Origin: [Mycobacterium] zoologicum
Lineage (GTDB): Bacteria; Actinomycetota; Actinomycetes; Mycobacteriales; Mycobacteriaceae
DNA length: 64,000 bases
Reading direction: 5' to 3'
Assembly (NCBI RefSeq): GCF_020172665.1
Contig: NZ_CP083985.1
Coordinates: 2,572,853 to 2,636,852, forward strand
Shown here one piece after another: positions 53,189-62,998 of this stretch. The notes below the pieces were generated by a model, which had not been told where the DNA came from, made no database searches, and saw nothing but the letters and a program-made list of their open reading frames with translations. The first letter of the stretch is position 1, and the number at the start of each line of letters is the position of its first letter. Both the position numbers and the translations under genes were made by a program.

Positions 53189-56091
53189 GCGGCGATCACC
53201 GGCCCCGCAGCACCGTGGCAGAAGCGATCCGCCGACTCGCGGTGCCGATCCTGCTGTTCTGGGTGGGCTTGGCCGCCCTGACCAACGTGGCGGTCCCGCG
53301 TCTGGAAAAGGTCGCCGAGGAGCACAACGTGTCGTTGAGCCCGACCGACGCGCCGTCGCTGCAGGCGATGAAGCGGGTCGGCGAGGTGTTCGGCGAATTC
53401 GATTCCGACAGTGCCGCGATGATCGTCCTGGAAGGCGACGAACCCCTTGGCGACGACGCCCATCGCTTCTACGGCGCCCTGGTCCAGAAGTTGTCCCGGG
53501 ACACCGAGCACGTCCAGCACATCCAGGATTTCTGGGGAGACCCGCTGACGGCAGCGGGCGTGCAGAGCGCTGACGGCAAGGCCGCCTATGTGCAGGTGTA
53601 CCTGGCCGGCAATCAAGGCGAGGCGCTGGCCAACGAGTCCGTCGCCGCCGTCCGCGACATCGTCGCGCACACCCCGGCACCGGACGGGGTCAAGGCCTAT
53701 GTCACCGGCGGGGCGCCGCTGCTCACCGATCAGTTCGGGGTGGGCAGCAAGGGGACCGTGAAGGTCACGCTGATCACACTTCTTGTGATCGCAGTGATGC
53801 TGCTGTCGGTCTACCGATCCTTCGCCAGCATGTTCCTGGTGCTGTTCGTGGTTCTGGTCCAGATGCTCGCGGCCCGGGGGATCATCGCCTTTCTCGCCGA
53901 GTCCGGGCTCATCGGCCTGTCGGTGTATGCGACCAATCTGCTCACGCTGCTGATCATCGCCGCCGGAACGGATTACGCGATATTTTTCGTCGGCCGCTAT
54001 CAAGAAGCCCACTCGTCCGGCGAGGATCACACCACCGCGTTCCGCACCATGTACTACGGCACGACCCACGTGATCCTGGGCTCGGGCCTGACCATCGCCG
54101 GCGCCGTGTTCTGCCTGAACTTCACCCGGTTGCCGTACTTTCACAGCCTGGGCACGCCGGTCTCGCTCGGCATTCTCATTGCGCTGATGGCCGCACTGAC
54201 GTTGACCCCGGCCGTGATCGCCCTGGCCAGTCGGTTCGGCCTCTTCGAACCCAAGCGCGCCAGGCGAACCCGCCACTGGCGGCGAATCGGTACGGCGATC
54301 GTGCGCTGGCCCGGACCGATCCTTACCGCGACCGGCGCGGTAGCCATGATCGGTTTGCTGGCCCTGCCGGGTTATGAAACGAGTTACGACGTTCGGCACT
54401 ACATCCCGGCCACTGCCCCGGCCAATATCGGCTATGCGGCTGCAGAGCGCCATTTCTCGGCGGCCCGGCTGAATCCCGAGATGCTGATGCTCGAAGCCGA
54501 TCACGATATGCGCAATCCAGCCGACATGCTCGTCTTGGACAGGGTGGCCAGAAGCATCTTCCATCTCCCCGGTATCGACCTGGTGCAGTCCATAACCCGG
54601 CCACTGGGAACGCCGATCAGCCACGCCTCCATACCGTTTCAGATCAGCATGGGCAACACCGCCCAGGGGCTGAACCTGACGTATCAGCAGGACCGTGCGG
54701 CCGACATGCTCAAGCAGGCTGACGAGTTGGCGACGTCGATCGAGGTGATGAAGCGCCAGTACGCGCTGCAGCAGGAGTTGGCCGCCGCAACCCGGGAGCA
54801 GGCCGACGGATTCGAGGAAACCACCCGCACTCTGGGCGAACTGCGGGACCGGCTGGCCAACCTCGACGACTTTCTGCGGCCGGTTCGCAACTATTTCTAC
54901 TGGGAGCCGCACTGCTACGACATCCCGAGTTGCGCGGCTTTCAGATCCGCTTTCGACGCGATGGACATCATCGACCAGCTGAGCGAGCAGATGGGCAACG
55001 TGCAGAACACGATTGACAAGCTGGCGGGAATCCAGCCGCAGCTGGTCTCGCTGCTGCCCGAACAGATCGCCAGCCAAGAGACCAACCGCGAACTGATGCT
55101 GACGAACTACTCGACGATCTCGGGGATGTACGAGCGGATGGCGGCCATGACCGAGAATTCAACGGCGATGGGAAAGGCCTTCGACACGGCCAAGAACGAC
55201 GACTTCTTCTATCTGCCGCCGGAGGCCTTCGACAGCCCCGACTTCCAGCGGGGCTTGAAGATGTTCCTCTCACCGGACGGCCGCGCGGCTCGCATGATGA
55301 TCACCCACGAAGGCGATCCGGCGACGCCGGAAGGCATCTCACACGTCGATCCGGTCAAGAAGGCGGCGCGCGCGGCCACCAAGGGCACCTCGCTGCAGGG
55401 CGCCGACATTTATCTGGCCGGCACCGCCTCGACCTTCAAGGACATTCAAGACGGCGCCAAGTACGACCTGATGATCGCGGGCGTGGCCGCACTCAGCCTG
55501 ATTCTGCTGATCATGATGTTCGTCACCGGCAGTATTGTTGCCGCGATCGTCATCGTCGGCACGGTGGCGCTGTCGCTGGGCACGTCGTTCGGGCTCTCGG
55601 TATTGGTCTGGCAGTATCTCTTCGGCATCCAGTTGTATTGGATCGTCCTGGCGCTGGCGGTCATCGTTCTGCTGGGGGTGGGGTCCGATTACAACCTGCT
55701 GCTGATCTCCCGACTGAAAGAGGAGATCGGCGCCGGGTTGAACACTGGCATCGTCCGTGCGATGGCCGGCTCGGGTTCGGTGGTGACCGCCGCGGGCCTG
55801 GTGTTCGCCGCAACGATGTCGTCCTTCGCCTTCAGCGACCTACGGGTGCTCGGTCAGATCGGGACCACCATCGGCCTCGGATTGCTGTTCGACACGTTGA
55901 TCGTGCGGTCCTTCTTGACGCCGTCGATCGCGGCACTGCTCGGACGCTGGTTCTGGTGGCCGCTGCGGGTGCGACCCCGTCCGGCCAGCCAGATGCTTCG
56001 GCCCTACGGGTCCCGTACCGCGGTTCGTGAGTTGCTGTCGGGGACATCCGGGCGCACCGAAAGTTCCGATGATCGGATCCCGACCGGTTGA
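53185..56091 (+). CDS. MmpL family RND transporter
   Basis: A 968-residue inner-membrane exporter driven by proton motive force, typically moving lipids, siderophores or drugs. Eleven to twelve transmembrane helices are arranged 1+5 and 1+5 around two periplasmic loops; the second loop is long and contains a coiled-coil stretch (about residues 500-650). The proton-relay Asp-Tyr pairs are intact: [16 protein letters not shown] (Asp263-Tyr264) and [17 protein letters not shown] (Asp835-Tyr836). The MmpS4/L4-like pairing and coiled coil fit the MmpL4/5 cluster, but the substrate is not determined. Confidence 0.93.
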   Translation: MSGDHRPRSTVAEAIRRLAVPILLFWVGLAALTNVAVPRLEKVAEEHNVSLSPTDAPSLQAMKRVGEVFGEFDSDSAAMIVLEGDEPLGDDAHRFYGALVQKLSRDTEHVQHIQDFWGDPLTAAGVQSADGKAAYVQVYLAGNQGEALANESVAAVRDIVAHTPAPDGVKAYVTGGAPLLTDQFGVGSKGTVKVTLITLLVIAVMLLSVYRSFASMFLVLFVVLVQMLAARGIIAFLAESGLIGLSVYATNLLTLLIIAAGTDYAIFFVGRYQEAHSSGEDHTTAFRTMYYGTTHVILGSGLTIAGAVFCLNFTRLPYFHSLGTPVSLGILIALMAALTLTPAVIALASRFGLFEPKRARRTRHWRRIGTAIVRWPGPILTATGAVAMIGLLALPGYETSYDVRHYIPATAPANIGYAAAERHFSAARLNPEMLMLEADHDMRNPADMLVLDRVARSIFHLPGIDLVQSITRPLGTPISHASIPFQISMGNTAQGLNLTYQQDRAADMLKQADELATSIEVMKRQYALQQELAAATREQADGFEETTRTLGELRDRLANLDDFLRPVRNYFYWEPHCYDIPSCAAFRSAFDAMDIIDQLSEQMGNVQNTIDKLAGIQPQLVSLLPEQIASQETNRELMLTNYSTISGMYERMAAMTENSTAMGKAFDTAKNDDFFYLPPEAFDSPDFQRGLKMFLSPDGRAARMMITHEGDPATPEGISHVDPVKKAARAATKGTSLQGADIYLAGTASTFKDIQDGAKYDLMIAGVAALSLILLIMMFVTGSIVAAIVIVGTVALSLGTSFGLSVLVWQYLFGIQLYWIVLALAVIVLLGVGSDYNLLLISRLKEEIGAGLNTGIVRAMAGSGSVVTAAGLVFAATMSSFAFSDLRVLGQIGTTIGLGLLFDTLIVRSFLTPSIAALLGRWFWWPLRVRPRPASQMLRPYGSRTAVRELLSGTSGRTESSDDRIPTG

Positions 56092-56392
56092 CGTGGCGAC
56101 CGCGAGAGCCCCCGGGCTCCACAGCGGCCTGCGCGTACCGCATTGTTCACTCAGGCATCATCCGTCACATAGACAACATTAGTCACTCAATATTCCCTTA
56201 GTTATTAAGAGATCTCTCGCAACATACGTATCAATAACAACACCATTAACTCAAATATCACTAGTTTACTTCCACCTCAGCAATATCAACAAACTCATTC
56301 GCATCGTTAGGTGTTCAAAATGTGCAATTTCATCAATTGTCGCGTTATGCTCGTGAACCTCACTAATACACAACTATCACGGAGGTTGTGAT
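56092..56392. other. AT-rich, G-poor block upstream of rpf
   Basis: No gene. Bases 56161-56340 contain 63 G+C of 180 (35 percent) in a genome of roughly two thirds G+C, and only 18 G, so the plus strand is poor in G. It includes a 10-bp palindrome AGAGATCTCT (56208-56217) and short repeats of AATATCA. TATGCT at 56346-56351 is a possible -10 box, giving a leader of about 35 bases; GGAGG sits just before the rpf ATG. The composition suggests a site for an AT-binding nucleoid protein such as Lsr2. Confidence 0.75.
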
Positions 56393-56824
56393 ATGCACCG
56401 GAACACGACATGGCGTGTCGTGCAGCGCGGAGGGCGGCACTTTGCGTGGGCCGCATCCGGGCTGGTTACCGGGGGGATTGTGGGGGCGCTGCTGGCCTCG
56501 GCCGGTATCGCCCACGCGGATACGAACATGATGATGGGCTGGGACGCGGTGGCCCAATGCGAGTCCGGCGGTAACTGGGCCGCCGATACCGGCAACGGTT
56601 TCTACGGCGGCCTGCAGTTCAAACCGTCAACCTGGCACGCATTCGGCGGTGTGGGGTCGCCGGCGAAGGCGTCTCGGGAGGAACAGATCGCGGTCGCCAA
56701 TCGGGTCCTCGACGAACAGGGACCATATGCCTGGCCGACGTGCGGCCCGGGCCGGGTATTCCCGTCGTCGGTCAAGGGCTGGGTGCCGCCGGCGATGCGC
56801 AGCCTGCTCAAGCCGTTCTGGTGA
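56393..56824 (+). CDS. Resuscitation-promoting factor (short Rpf, muralytic)
   Basis: A 143-residue secreted lytic transglycosylase that helps dormant cells resume growth. The signal peptide ends in GIAHA (cleavage after about residue 42). The Rpf domain follows at once: [20 protein letters not shown] with catalytic Glu57, [17 protein letters not shown], then [20 protein letters not shown]; the two cysteines (Cys56 and the one in PTCG) should form the conserved disulfide. With no LysM or G5 domain it resembles RpfC/RpfD/RpfE-size forms. ATG at 56393 with GGAGG six bases upstream. The last 17 bases overlap the convergent thioesterase gene. Confidence 0.93.
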   Translation: MHRNTTWRVVQRGGRHFAWAASGLVTGGIVGALLASAGIAHADTNMMMGWDAVAQCESGGNWAADTGNGFYGGLQFKPSTWHAFGGVGSPAKASREEQIAVANRVLDEQGPYAWPTCGPGRVFPSSVKGWVPPAMRSLLKPFW

Positions 56825-57218
56825 GCACGGCCTGGGTCTGAGTGACCCGGGCGACCCGCTTCCCGCGGTCGTCGGTGAGGTCGGTCTGCACGACGATCGT
56901 CGTCCGCCCGACGTGCAGCGGGGTGCTGGTCGCGGTGACGGTGCCCTCGCGCACCGCCCGGAAGAAATTCGTCTTCGACTCGATCGTCGAGGTGCCGGCA
57001 CCCTCGGGCAGGTTGGCGACCGCACATACCGCACCGACGGTGTCGGCGAACGCCATCAACGCTCCCCCGTGCAGGATTCCGGCGGTGGTGCACCGCTCCT
57101 GCGCCCACGCCATGATGGCGCTCACCTGTTGCGGGGTCAGCTCGGTGACCTCGATCTGCAGGGCCGTCGCAAACGGCATGCTGGCGACCACCATTCGGGC
57201 GAACTCGGCAGAATCCAT
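56808..57218 (-). CDS. PaaI-type hotdog thioesterase
   Basis: About 136 residues, single hotdog domain. [20 protein letters not shown] near residue 48 is the signature helix with the catalytic acidic residue, followed by [20 protein letters not shown] and a final beta-sheet. Such proteins hydrolyse acyl-CoA esters. ATG at 57218 has AGGGTGG upstream; GTG at 57227 is an alternative. Its 3' end overlaps the rpf gene by 17 bases in the opposite direction. Confidence 0.87.
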   Translation of the reverse strand: MDSAEFARMVVASMPFATALQIEVTELTPQQVSAIMAWAQERCTTAGILHGGALMAFADTVGAVCAVANLPEGAGTSTIESKTNFFRAVREGTVTATSTPLHVGRTTIVVQTDLTDDRGKRVARVTQTQAVLTRTA

Positions 57219-57260
57219 GAGTTCCACCCTGACCGACGACAGCGGCGCTGTCCAGGGTCT

Positions 57261-59039
57261 CTAACGCTGCTGCGGCACCGCGTCGATGCCGGCTTCCTTA
57301 CGCTGAGCCGCGGTGATGGGTGCCGGCGCCTCGGTCAGCGGGTCGATACCTCCGCCGGACTTCGGGAACGCGATGACCTCGCGGATCGAATCCACCCCGG
57401 CCAGCAAAGCCACCACCCGGTCCCAGCCGAACGCCAGCCCGCCGTGCGGCGGTGCGCCGTAGCTGAACGCGTCGAGCAGGAACCCGAATTTCTCGGCCAC
57501 CTCCGCTGCGCCCAAGCCCATCACCTTGAAGACCTGCTCCTGCACGTCGCGGCGGTGGATACGGATTGAGCCGCCGCCGATCTCGTTGCCGTTGCACACC
57601 ACGTCGTACGCGTCGGCCAGTACCGCACCGGGGTCGGATTCGACATGGGCGGCGTGTTCGGGCTTGGGCGAGGTGAAGGCGTGGTGCACCGCGGTCCAGG
57701 CACCCGAACCGACGGCGACGTCGCCGGCGGCGGTGGCGTCGCCGGCGGGCTCGAACAGCGGCGGGTCCACCACCCAGGTGAACGCCCAGGCCTGGGGGTC
57801 GATCAGGTCCAGTCGGCGGGCGATCTCGCCGCGGGCCGCACCCAGCAGCGCCCGCGACGGCTTAGCCGGCCCGGCCGCGAAGAAGATGCAGTCCCCCGGC
57901 GCCGCGCCGACATGCGCTGCCAGGCCGGCCCTTTCACCGTCGGTGAGGTTCTTGGCCACCGGCCCGGACAGCTCGCCGTCCTCACCGACCAGCACATAGG
58001 CCAGGCCCTTGGCCCCGCGCTGCTTGGCCCACTCCTGCCAGCCGTCCAGGGTCCGCCGCGGCTGCGACGCCCCGCCCGGCATGACGACGGCACCTACATA
58101 CGGCGCCTGGAACACCCGGAAGGTGGTGTCTTTGAAGAACTCCGCGCACTCCACCAGTTCCAGACCGAACCGCAGATCCGGTTTGTCGGAGCCGTAGCGG
58201 CGCATGGCGTCGGCGTAGCTCATCCGCGGCAGCGGGGTCGGCAGGTCGTAGCCGATGAGCGCCCACAGTGCGGTGAGCACCGCCTCGGCGACGGCGATCA
58301 CGTCCTCGGAGTCGACGAAGCTCATCTCCAGGTCCAGCTGGGTGAACTCCGGCTGGCGGTCGGCGCGGAAGTCTTCGTCGCGATAGCAGCGGGCGATTTG
58401 GTAGTAGCGCTCCATGCCGGCCACCATCAGCAACTGCTTGAACAGTTGCGGGCTCTGCGGCAGGGCGTAGAAGGAGCCGGGCTGCAGCCGGGCGGGAACC
58501 AGGAAATCGCGCGCGCCCTCGGGCGTGGAGCGGGTCAGCGTGGGCGTCTCGATCTCGACGAATCCCCGCTCGGCCAGTACCGCGCGGGCGGCGGCGTTGA
58601 CCTTCGAACGCAGCCGCAGCGCGGCGCCGGGGCCGTCTTCGCGGCGCAGGTCCAGGTAGCGGTGCCGCAGCCGGGCCTCTTCACCGGCAGCCTCGTCGAG
58701 CTGGAACGGCAACGGCGCCGCCTCGTTGAGCACGGTCAGCGTCGTCGCGTTGACCTCGATGGCGCCGGTGGGCAGTTCGGCGTTCTCGTTCCCGGTCGGG
58801 CGCACCTCGACCACACCGGTGACCGCAACACAGAACTCGGCGCGCAACCGGTGGGCCTGCGCAAGTACCTCAGCGTCGCTGGAATCACCGAACACCACCT
58901 GCGCCACCCCGGAGGCGTCCCGCAGATCGATGAAGATGACGCCGCCATGGTCGCGTCGGCGCGCCACCCAGCCGGCCAGCGTCACGCTTGCTCCGGCGTC
59001 GGTGGCCCGCAACGAGCCTGCGTCGTGGCTGCGCAACAC
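57261..59039 (-). CDS. aspS: Aspartate-tRNA ligase (probably non-discriminating)
   Basis: A 592-residue class IIb synthetase. The anticodon-binding OB domain ([20 protein letters not shown]) is followed by motif 2 ([20 protein letters not shown] near 215), the GAD insertion, and motif 3 ([17 protein letters not shown] near 535). In mycobacteria this enzyme also charges tRNA-Asn, later corrected by GatCAB; that is inferred from the family. Start is GTG at 59039; a TTG one codon earlier is less likely. Confidence 0.96.
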   Translation of the reverse strand: MLRSHDAGSLRATDAGASVTLAGWVARRRDHGGVIFIDLRDASGVAQVVFGDSSDAEVLAQAHRLRAEFCVAVTGVVEVRPTGNENAELPTGAIEVNATTLTVLNEAAPLPFQLDEAAGEEARLRHRYLDLRREDGPGAALRLRSKVNAAARAVLAERGFVEIETPTLTRSTPEGARDFLVPARLQPGSFYALPQSPQLFKQLLMVAGMERYYQIARCYRDEDFRADRQPEFTQLDLEMSFVDSEDVIAVAEAVLTALWALIGYDLPTPLPRMSYADAMRRYGSDKPDLRFGLELVECAEFFKDTTFRVFQAPYVGAVVMPGGASQPRRTLDGWQEWAKQRGAKGLAYVLVGEDGELSGPVAKNLTDGERAGLAAHVGAAPGDCIFFAAGPAKPSRALLGAARGEIARRLDLIDPQAWAFTWVVDPPLFEPAGDATAAGDVAVGSGAWTAVHHAFTSPKPEHAAHVESDPGAVLADAYDVVCNGNEIGGGSIRIHRRDVQEQVFKVMGLGAAEVAEKFGFLLDAFSYGAPPHGGLAFGWDRVVALLAGVDSIREVIAFPKSGGGIDPLTEAPAPITAAQRKEAGIDAVPQQR

Positions 59040-59149
59040 CAAAGGGCCCCTTTGTTCGAAGTCGGTCGAGTAACGGTTCGACGGGGGCCAAGTCTAGTGG
59101 CCGCTCGCTGCACTGCCCCGCGCCGGTCGGTGCTCTAAGCTGGCTCACT

Positions 59150-60238
59150 GTGACCAATGGCACCGATGACCTCGACTTCGATTACGACGACGAGGAATAC
59201 GAGGAAGAGGAAGCCTCGCCGAAGCAGAACAACAGCCTCAAGTGGGGGCTGGCCGCAGTGGTGGTGCTGGCCGTGGTCGCAATCGTGCTGGTGGCGGTAG
59301 TGCTGTTGGGCGGGGACCCCGTCAACAGCACCGCCGGCGGCGAGTCCACCCGCAATTCCGCGGCCTCGGGCATCGCCAGCGCCGATGACACCGGCCCGGT
59401 CGCCATCATCATCACCGATCCCAGCTGCGTCGCCTGGGGATCGATCAGCTCCAACCTGGCCAGCACACTGTCGCTGCTGGGCCACGGCAAGTGGAACGAG
59501 CGCGATCAGTCGACCCCGGCCTCGGCGTGGGACGACCAACAGAAGAAGGAGTACCTGGCCGCCGGTCAGGTGGTGCGCAACGCCGCCGCCCAGACCGTCG
59601 GGCTGGTGAAGCTGACCCCGCACCGGGTGATGCGAGAGCTCTACGAGCAGTTCATCGCCTACGCCCGCACCTTCGTCGAGCACATCCCTACCTACACCGC
59701 ACGCGATGCGGCGCTGGCCGGTACCGCCCACAGCGCGGCGTCGGCACTGGCGGCCATCTGCGCGTCAGCCAACAACGGGTCGGCGGCCGCGCGTGGACCA
59801 CTGGTCGAGGCGCAGTCAACCCCCACCAAGGTCGCATCGCCGGGTAACCCCACCAACCCGCAGCGGTATCTGACCAGTGCCAATCCGGTGTGCGCCGACT
59901 GGAAGGCCACCTTGGACAAGTTCGGCACCGACACCGCCGAGTGGGGCGACATCGACCCGAGCATCCCGGCGACCTACTGGAACCCCCAGCAGAAGGCGGT
60001 CAACCTGGCGGTCGGCCCGGTGATGATCAGTCTGGCCAACAAGATGCAGCAGTTGGGCCGGCGCAGCAACAACCCGATCCTGCAGGACTTCGCGGAGCTG
60101 TCCTCGCAGTATCGGCGGGCGTTCGTGCTGTCGCTGCCCACCTACGATCCCTCGGACAACCACCTGGCCAACGCGGCGACGTTTCTGTCCACCACCGTGC
60201 TTGGTGGGTGCGCGTCAGCCGGTACGGCCGGCGGGTAG
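59150..60238 (+). CDS. Membrane-anchored secreted hypothetical protein
   Basis: About 362 residues, not recognised. A strongly acidic cytosolic start (TNGTDDLDFDYDDEEYEEEE) leads to one transmembrane helix (AAVVVLAVVAIVLVAVVLLG, about residues 33-52) and an extracytoplasmic domain. That domain seems internally duplicated: SCVAWGSISSNLASTL and VCADWKATLDKFGTDT each start a similar helical repeat with W, DQQKKEY / NPQQKAV and a later YARTF / YRRAF. GTG at 59150 with TAAGCT (59136-59141) eight bases before, a leaderless pattern. A strong terminator follows. Confidence 0.78.
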   Translation: MTNGTDDLDFDYDDEEYEEEEASPKQNNSLKWGLAAVVVLAVVAIVLVAVVLLGGDPVNSTAGGESTRNSAASGIASADDTGPVAIIITDPSCVAWGSISSNLASTLSLLGHGKWNERDQSTPASAWDDQQKKEYLAAGQVVRNAAAQTVGLVKLTPHRVMRELYEQFIAYARTFVEHIPTYTARDAALAGTAHSAASALAAICASANNGSAAARGPLVEAQSTPTKVASPGNPTNPQRYLTSANPVCADWKATLDKFGTDTAEWGDIDPSIPATYWNPQQKAVNLAVGPVMISLANKMQQLGRRSNNPILQDFAELSSQYRRAFVLSLPTYDPSDNHLANAATFLSTTVLGGCASAGTAGG

Positions 60239-60258
60239 AACAGGTCCTGACGCAAAGA

Positions 60259-60289
60259 ACCGGCGCAACCCGCAAAGGGTTGCGCCGGT
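60259..60289. terminator. Strong bidirectional intrinsic terminator
   Basis: Perfect 13-bp stem ACCGGCGCAACCC / GGGTTGCGCCGGT with loop GCAAA, followed by CTTTTGCTT on the plus strand and TCTTTG on the minus strand. It separates the secreted-protein gene from the convergent esxN-like gene. Confidence 0.85.
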
Positions 60290-60313
60290 CTTTTGCTTGT
60301 CGGGCCGGGCGGG

Positions 60314-60598
60314 TCAGGCCCAGCTGGAGCCCACCGAGGCGTCGGTGTTGGCCATGTTGTTGCCGGCGGTCTGCACCTTCTGACCATGAGCATTGGCCTG
60401 CTCGTAGATCACCGCGAAGTTGCGACCCAACTGGGACACGAACTCCTGGCACGCCACCGAACCCGAACCACCCCAGAAATCACCCGCGGCCAGCACATCG
60501 TGCACGATCGCCTGGTGCTCAGCCTCCAACGAAGCCGCCTGGGCACGGATCAACGCGCCGTGCGCGTTGACATCACCGAACTGGTAGTTGATCGACAT
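60314..60598 (-). CDS. ESAT-6-like protein of the EsxN group
   Basis: A 94-residue WXG100 protein starting MSINYQFGDVNAHGALIRAQ, with the WGG turn in DFWGGSGSVACQEF near residue 43. It matches the EsxI/L/N family exported by ESX-5 and would form a heterodimer with the EsxM-like protein encoded 14 bases upstream. It is the last gene of a PE-PPE-EsxM-EsxN cassette. Exact paralogue name is not assigned. Confidence 0.92.
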   Translation of the reverse strand: MSINYQFGDVNAHGALIRAQAASLEAEHQAIVHDVLAAGDFWGGSGSVACQEFVSQLGRNFAVIYEQANAHGQKVQTAGNNMANTDASVGSSWA

Positions 60599-60612
60599 CT
60601 TCCTAATCCTCC

Positions 60613-60909
60613 CTAGCTGCCCAGGATCTGCTGCGACGCAGCTTCCTGCTGCTCATAGTGGTTCGCATCCCGGATCAGACCATCGCGCACACCGTGCAGC
60701 ATCGTCACGATGTTGCGAAACGCAGTCTGCATCTGACCCATGGTGTCCATCGAGGTCCGCTCCGCCAGACCACCCCAACCCGCACCCGAGATATTGGTCG
60801 ACGACGCCCACATCCGACGCGCCTCATCCTCAACGGTCTGCGCATGCACATCGAACCGACCCGCCATCGCCCGCATCGCATCCGGATCCGTCATAAAACG
60901 TGTAGCCAT
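60613..60909 (-). CDS. CFP-10-like protein of the EsxM group
   Basis: A 98-residue WXG100 partner protein starting [20 protein letters not shown], with WGG in [16 protein letters not shown] near residue 42 and a C-terminal YEQQE, which fits the YxxxD/E export signal. It belongs to the EsxJ/K/M/P/W group. ATG at 60909 preceded by AGAGGAAAAAATC; a longer open frame upstream has no support. Confidence 0.92.
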   Translation of the reverse strand: MATRFMTDPDAMRAMAGRFDVHAQTVEDEARRMWASSTNISGAGWGGLAERTSMDTMGQMQTAFRNIVTMLHGVRDGLIRDANHYEQQEAASQQILGS

Positions 60910-60989
60910 GATTTTTTCCTCTCGCTTGAAGTGTGTGGTGATGCCGGGCGGCGGCTCGGCTGTCACGTATGAGTTGGGCGCCCCTTCCG

Positions 60990-62192
60990 CTATCCGCCCG
61001 CCGGCGAACGGGGCATGATCTTCGGGGCCTTGGCGGCGACCGCGCCCATTCCACGGCCGGCCATCGCGCCCATCAGCGCATTGCCGAACGGGCCGCCGGG
61101 GATTCCGCCGGTGGCCGACATGGTCTGGATCGGGGCGCTGACGGTGGTGGCCGGCAGTACCGGAGCGGCGCGGACCATGCCGTCGGCGGCCATCGACCAG
61201 GCCTGCGGCACCTTCAGCGCGCCCATCGAGGCGGCCTGGCCGAGCTTGGCGGAGATCGCGTTGGTGGCCGTGGAGAAGTGGCCGGCCAGCACGCCGACCG
61301 CGCCCTGCAGCTTGTCGTTGACGAAGTCGCCGATCTGCGTCATCAGGGTGCCGGTGCCGCCGGCGCCGGAAGCCTGGCCGGCCAGCGCGCCCGTCGCGCC
61401 GGTCATGGCGCCCATGCGGGCGAGCTGCGGCAGCATCATCAGCAGACGCGCGCCCATCATGCCCATGGACGACGCCGAGGTCAACGGCGACATGGCCGAG
61501 CTGACCGAGGTGGCCGCCAGCTGCGGGTCAATTGAATTGATCAAGCCCTTCATGCCGAGCATGTCGAACAGCCCACCGATGGTGGACGGGTTGTAGCCGG
61601 TGGGCGGGGTGGTCGGCGGGGTGACGACCGGACCGCCCTCAGCCGATCCCGGCGTCGCCTGCGTGGCCTGCGCGGATCCCGGCGGGGACGTCTGCTGCGT
61701 CAGCGAGCTGGTCGTGGCCTGCGCAGATCCGGCGTAGGTGTCCATCGCGGCACCGTCCTGGGCCCACATCGCCTCGTACTGGGCCTCGGTCGCCGCGATC
61801 GCGGGGGTGTTCTGCCCGAAGAAGTTGGTGGAGATCAGCGCCAGCAGCATCGCCCGATTGGCCGCGATCACCGGCGGCGGCACCGAGGCGGCGCGGGCCG
61901 CCTCGAACAGCCCGGCTGCCTGCGTGGCCAGCGCCGCGTTCTGGGCGGCGGTGGCCGAAGCCTGCTCCAGCCACGCCACGTACGGAGCGACCGCGGTGGT
62001 CGCCGCAGCCGAACCCGTGCCCGTCCAGGTGGACGCGAGATTGGCCACCACCGAGTGGGTGGAGGTGGCCGAGGTAGACAGGTCGGTGGCCAGCGCGGTC
62101 CACGCGGCGGCGGCAACCAGCAGCGGTTCCGAGCCCGGACCCGTGTAGATCAAGCCAGAATTCCATTCCGGCGGAAAGATGGAATAGCTCAT
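60990..62192 (-). CDS. PPE family protein (SVP-like type)
   Basis: A 400-residue PPE protein. The N-terminal 180-residue PPE domain begins [20 protein letters not shown] and includes the WTGTGS turn near residue 57. The C-terminal part has [12 protein letters not shown], a variant of the GxxSVPxxW motif, and ends [11 protein letters not shown] as in the PPE-SVP group. It should pair with the PE protein encoded 14 bases upstream and be exported by ESX-5. A Thr/Pro/Ser linker lies near residues 165-200. Confidence 0.93.
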   Translation of the reverse strand: MSYSIFPPEWNSGLIYTGPGSEPLLVAAAAWTALATDLSTSATSTHSVVANLASTWTGTGSAAATTAVAPYVAWLEQASATAAQNAALATQAAGLFEAARAASVPPPVIAANRAMLLALISTNFFGQNTPAIAATEAQYEAMWAQDGAAMDTYAGSAQATTSSLTQQTSPPGSAQATQATPGSAEGGPVVTPPTTPPTGYNPSTIGGLFDMLGMKGLINSIDPQLAATSVSSAMSPLTSASSMGMMGARLLMMLPQLARMGAMTGATGALAGQASGAGGTGTLMTQIGDFVNDKLQGAVGVLAGHFSTATNAISAKLGQAASMGALKVPQAWSMAADGMVRAAPVLPATTVSAPIQTMSATGGIPGGPFGNALMGAMAGRGMGAVAAKAPKIMPRSPAGG

Positions 62193-62206
62193 CTATACGC
62201 CCTGAC

Positions 62207-62506
62207 TCAACCGGCCGACGCGGCGTTGGCGGCCTCAGTGAGGGCGTAGAGGTTGGAGTTGCCACTCAAGGTGGCCACGATCTGCTGGTGAACCGCGGCA
62301 GCCTGAGCGCTGACCTGCTGGAACAACTGTCCGTGCGCGGCGAACTGGGCAGCAGTCACCGTCGACACCATGTCGGCGGCGGGCGCCGCCACACCGGTGG
62401 TGGGCGCGGCCGCGGCCGAGATACCCGCCGACATCGAGTCACCGATCCCCGACAGGCTGCCGGCAGCCGCAGTCAGAAGCTCAGGCTGAGCGGTTACGAA
62501 TGGCAT
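62207..62506 (-). CDS. PE family protein (domain only)
   Basis: A 99-residue PE protein starting PFVTAQPELLTAAAGSLSGI, with no C-terminal extension. The near C-terminal YALTE fits the YxxxD/E export signal recognised by EspG/ESX-5. ATG at 62506 with AGGAGG five bases upstream. First gene of the PE-PPE-EsxM-EsxN cassette. Confidence 0.93.
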   Translation of the reverse strand: MPFVTAQPELLTAAAGSLSGIGDSMSAGISAAAAPTTGVAAPAADMVSTVTAAQFAAHGQLFQQVSAQAAAVHQQIVATLSGNSNLYALTEAANAASAG

Positions 62507-62998
62507 CTGATCCTCCTGGAACCCTGAAGCATGTAGTGGTAGAAGTCGGCGGTCGTGCGGCAGCAGAGGTCTATGTCAAAAGATTGACGCACGTCACTGT
62601 AGCGGAGCGATGTGATAACGGCCTGATAAACGTGTGGCTGCTGATGCTGCCGACAACTCCGGCCGGGCTCCCCGACAGGGGCCGACGACATCGAGTTGAC
62701 GCGTTCATCGACCTGACATCCTCTCCCGATAGCTGCGCCAGCCGTGGTGGAGTGTTTTCCACCTGCGGCCGGGAGCAGAACGTAACACCGCCGGGACCAC
62801 GGCGTACAGCGGGGCTGTAAACATTCAGCAAAGGTTTGGATACTCGCCAGACAACCCGGGTTGCGTTGATCCGGCGCACGGATTCATCACGGTCAACCAG
62901 GGGTCCGGGCCTGTCCGGGTGTGCAAAGCTAATGTGGCCGCGGGCCCGACGGGCTCGCACCGGGGCCCAGGACTTACGGCAACTCAACGGAGCGTGCG
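62507..62998. other. 492-bp gap between PE and metallopeptidase genes
   Basis: No convincing gene; open frames here are unrecognised and lack good starts. It must hold the divergent promoters. Seen: an inverted repeat GTCAA-AAGA-TTGAC (62575-62588) whose minus-strand arm reads TTGACA, but without a well placed -10; TACAGT on the minus strand at about 62596-62601; and TAATGT at 62930-62935 on the plus strand as a possible -10 for the peptidase gene. Base composition is closer to even than in the genes. Confidence 0.5.

Noticed and set aside
56092..56392. c-di-AMP (ydaO-type) riboswitch before rpf
   Set aside because: Such a riboswitch precedes rpfA in some mycobacteria, but this block is AT-rich, G-poor and lacks the long GC-paired helices expected.
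62574..62579. TTGACA as -35 box of the PE gene
   Set aside because: No TANNNT box lies 16-19 bases downstream, so it was kept only as part of an inverted repeat.
62571..62987. 138-codon minus-strand open frame in the gap before the metallopeptidase
   Set aside because: No recognised motif, poor start, unusual composition for a gene and it covers the expected promoters.
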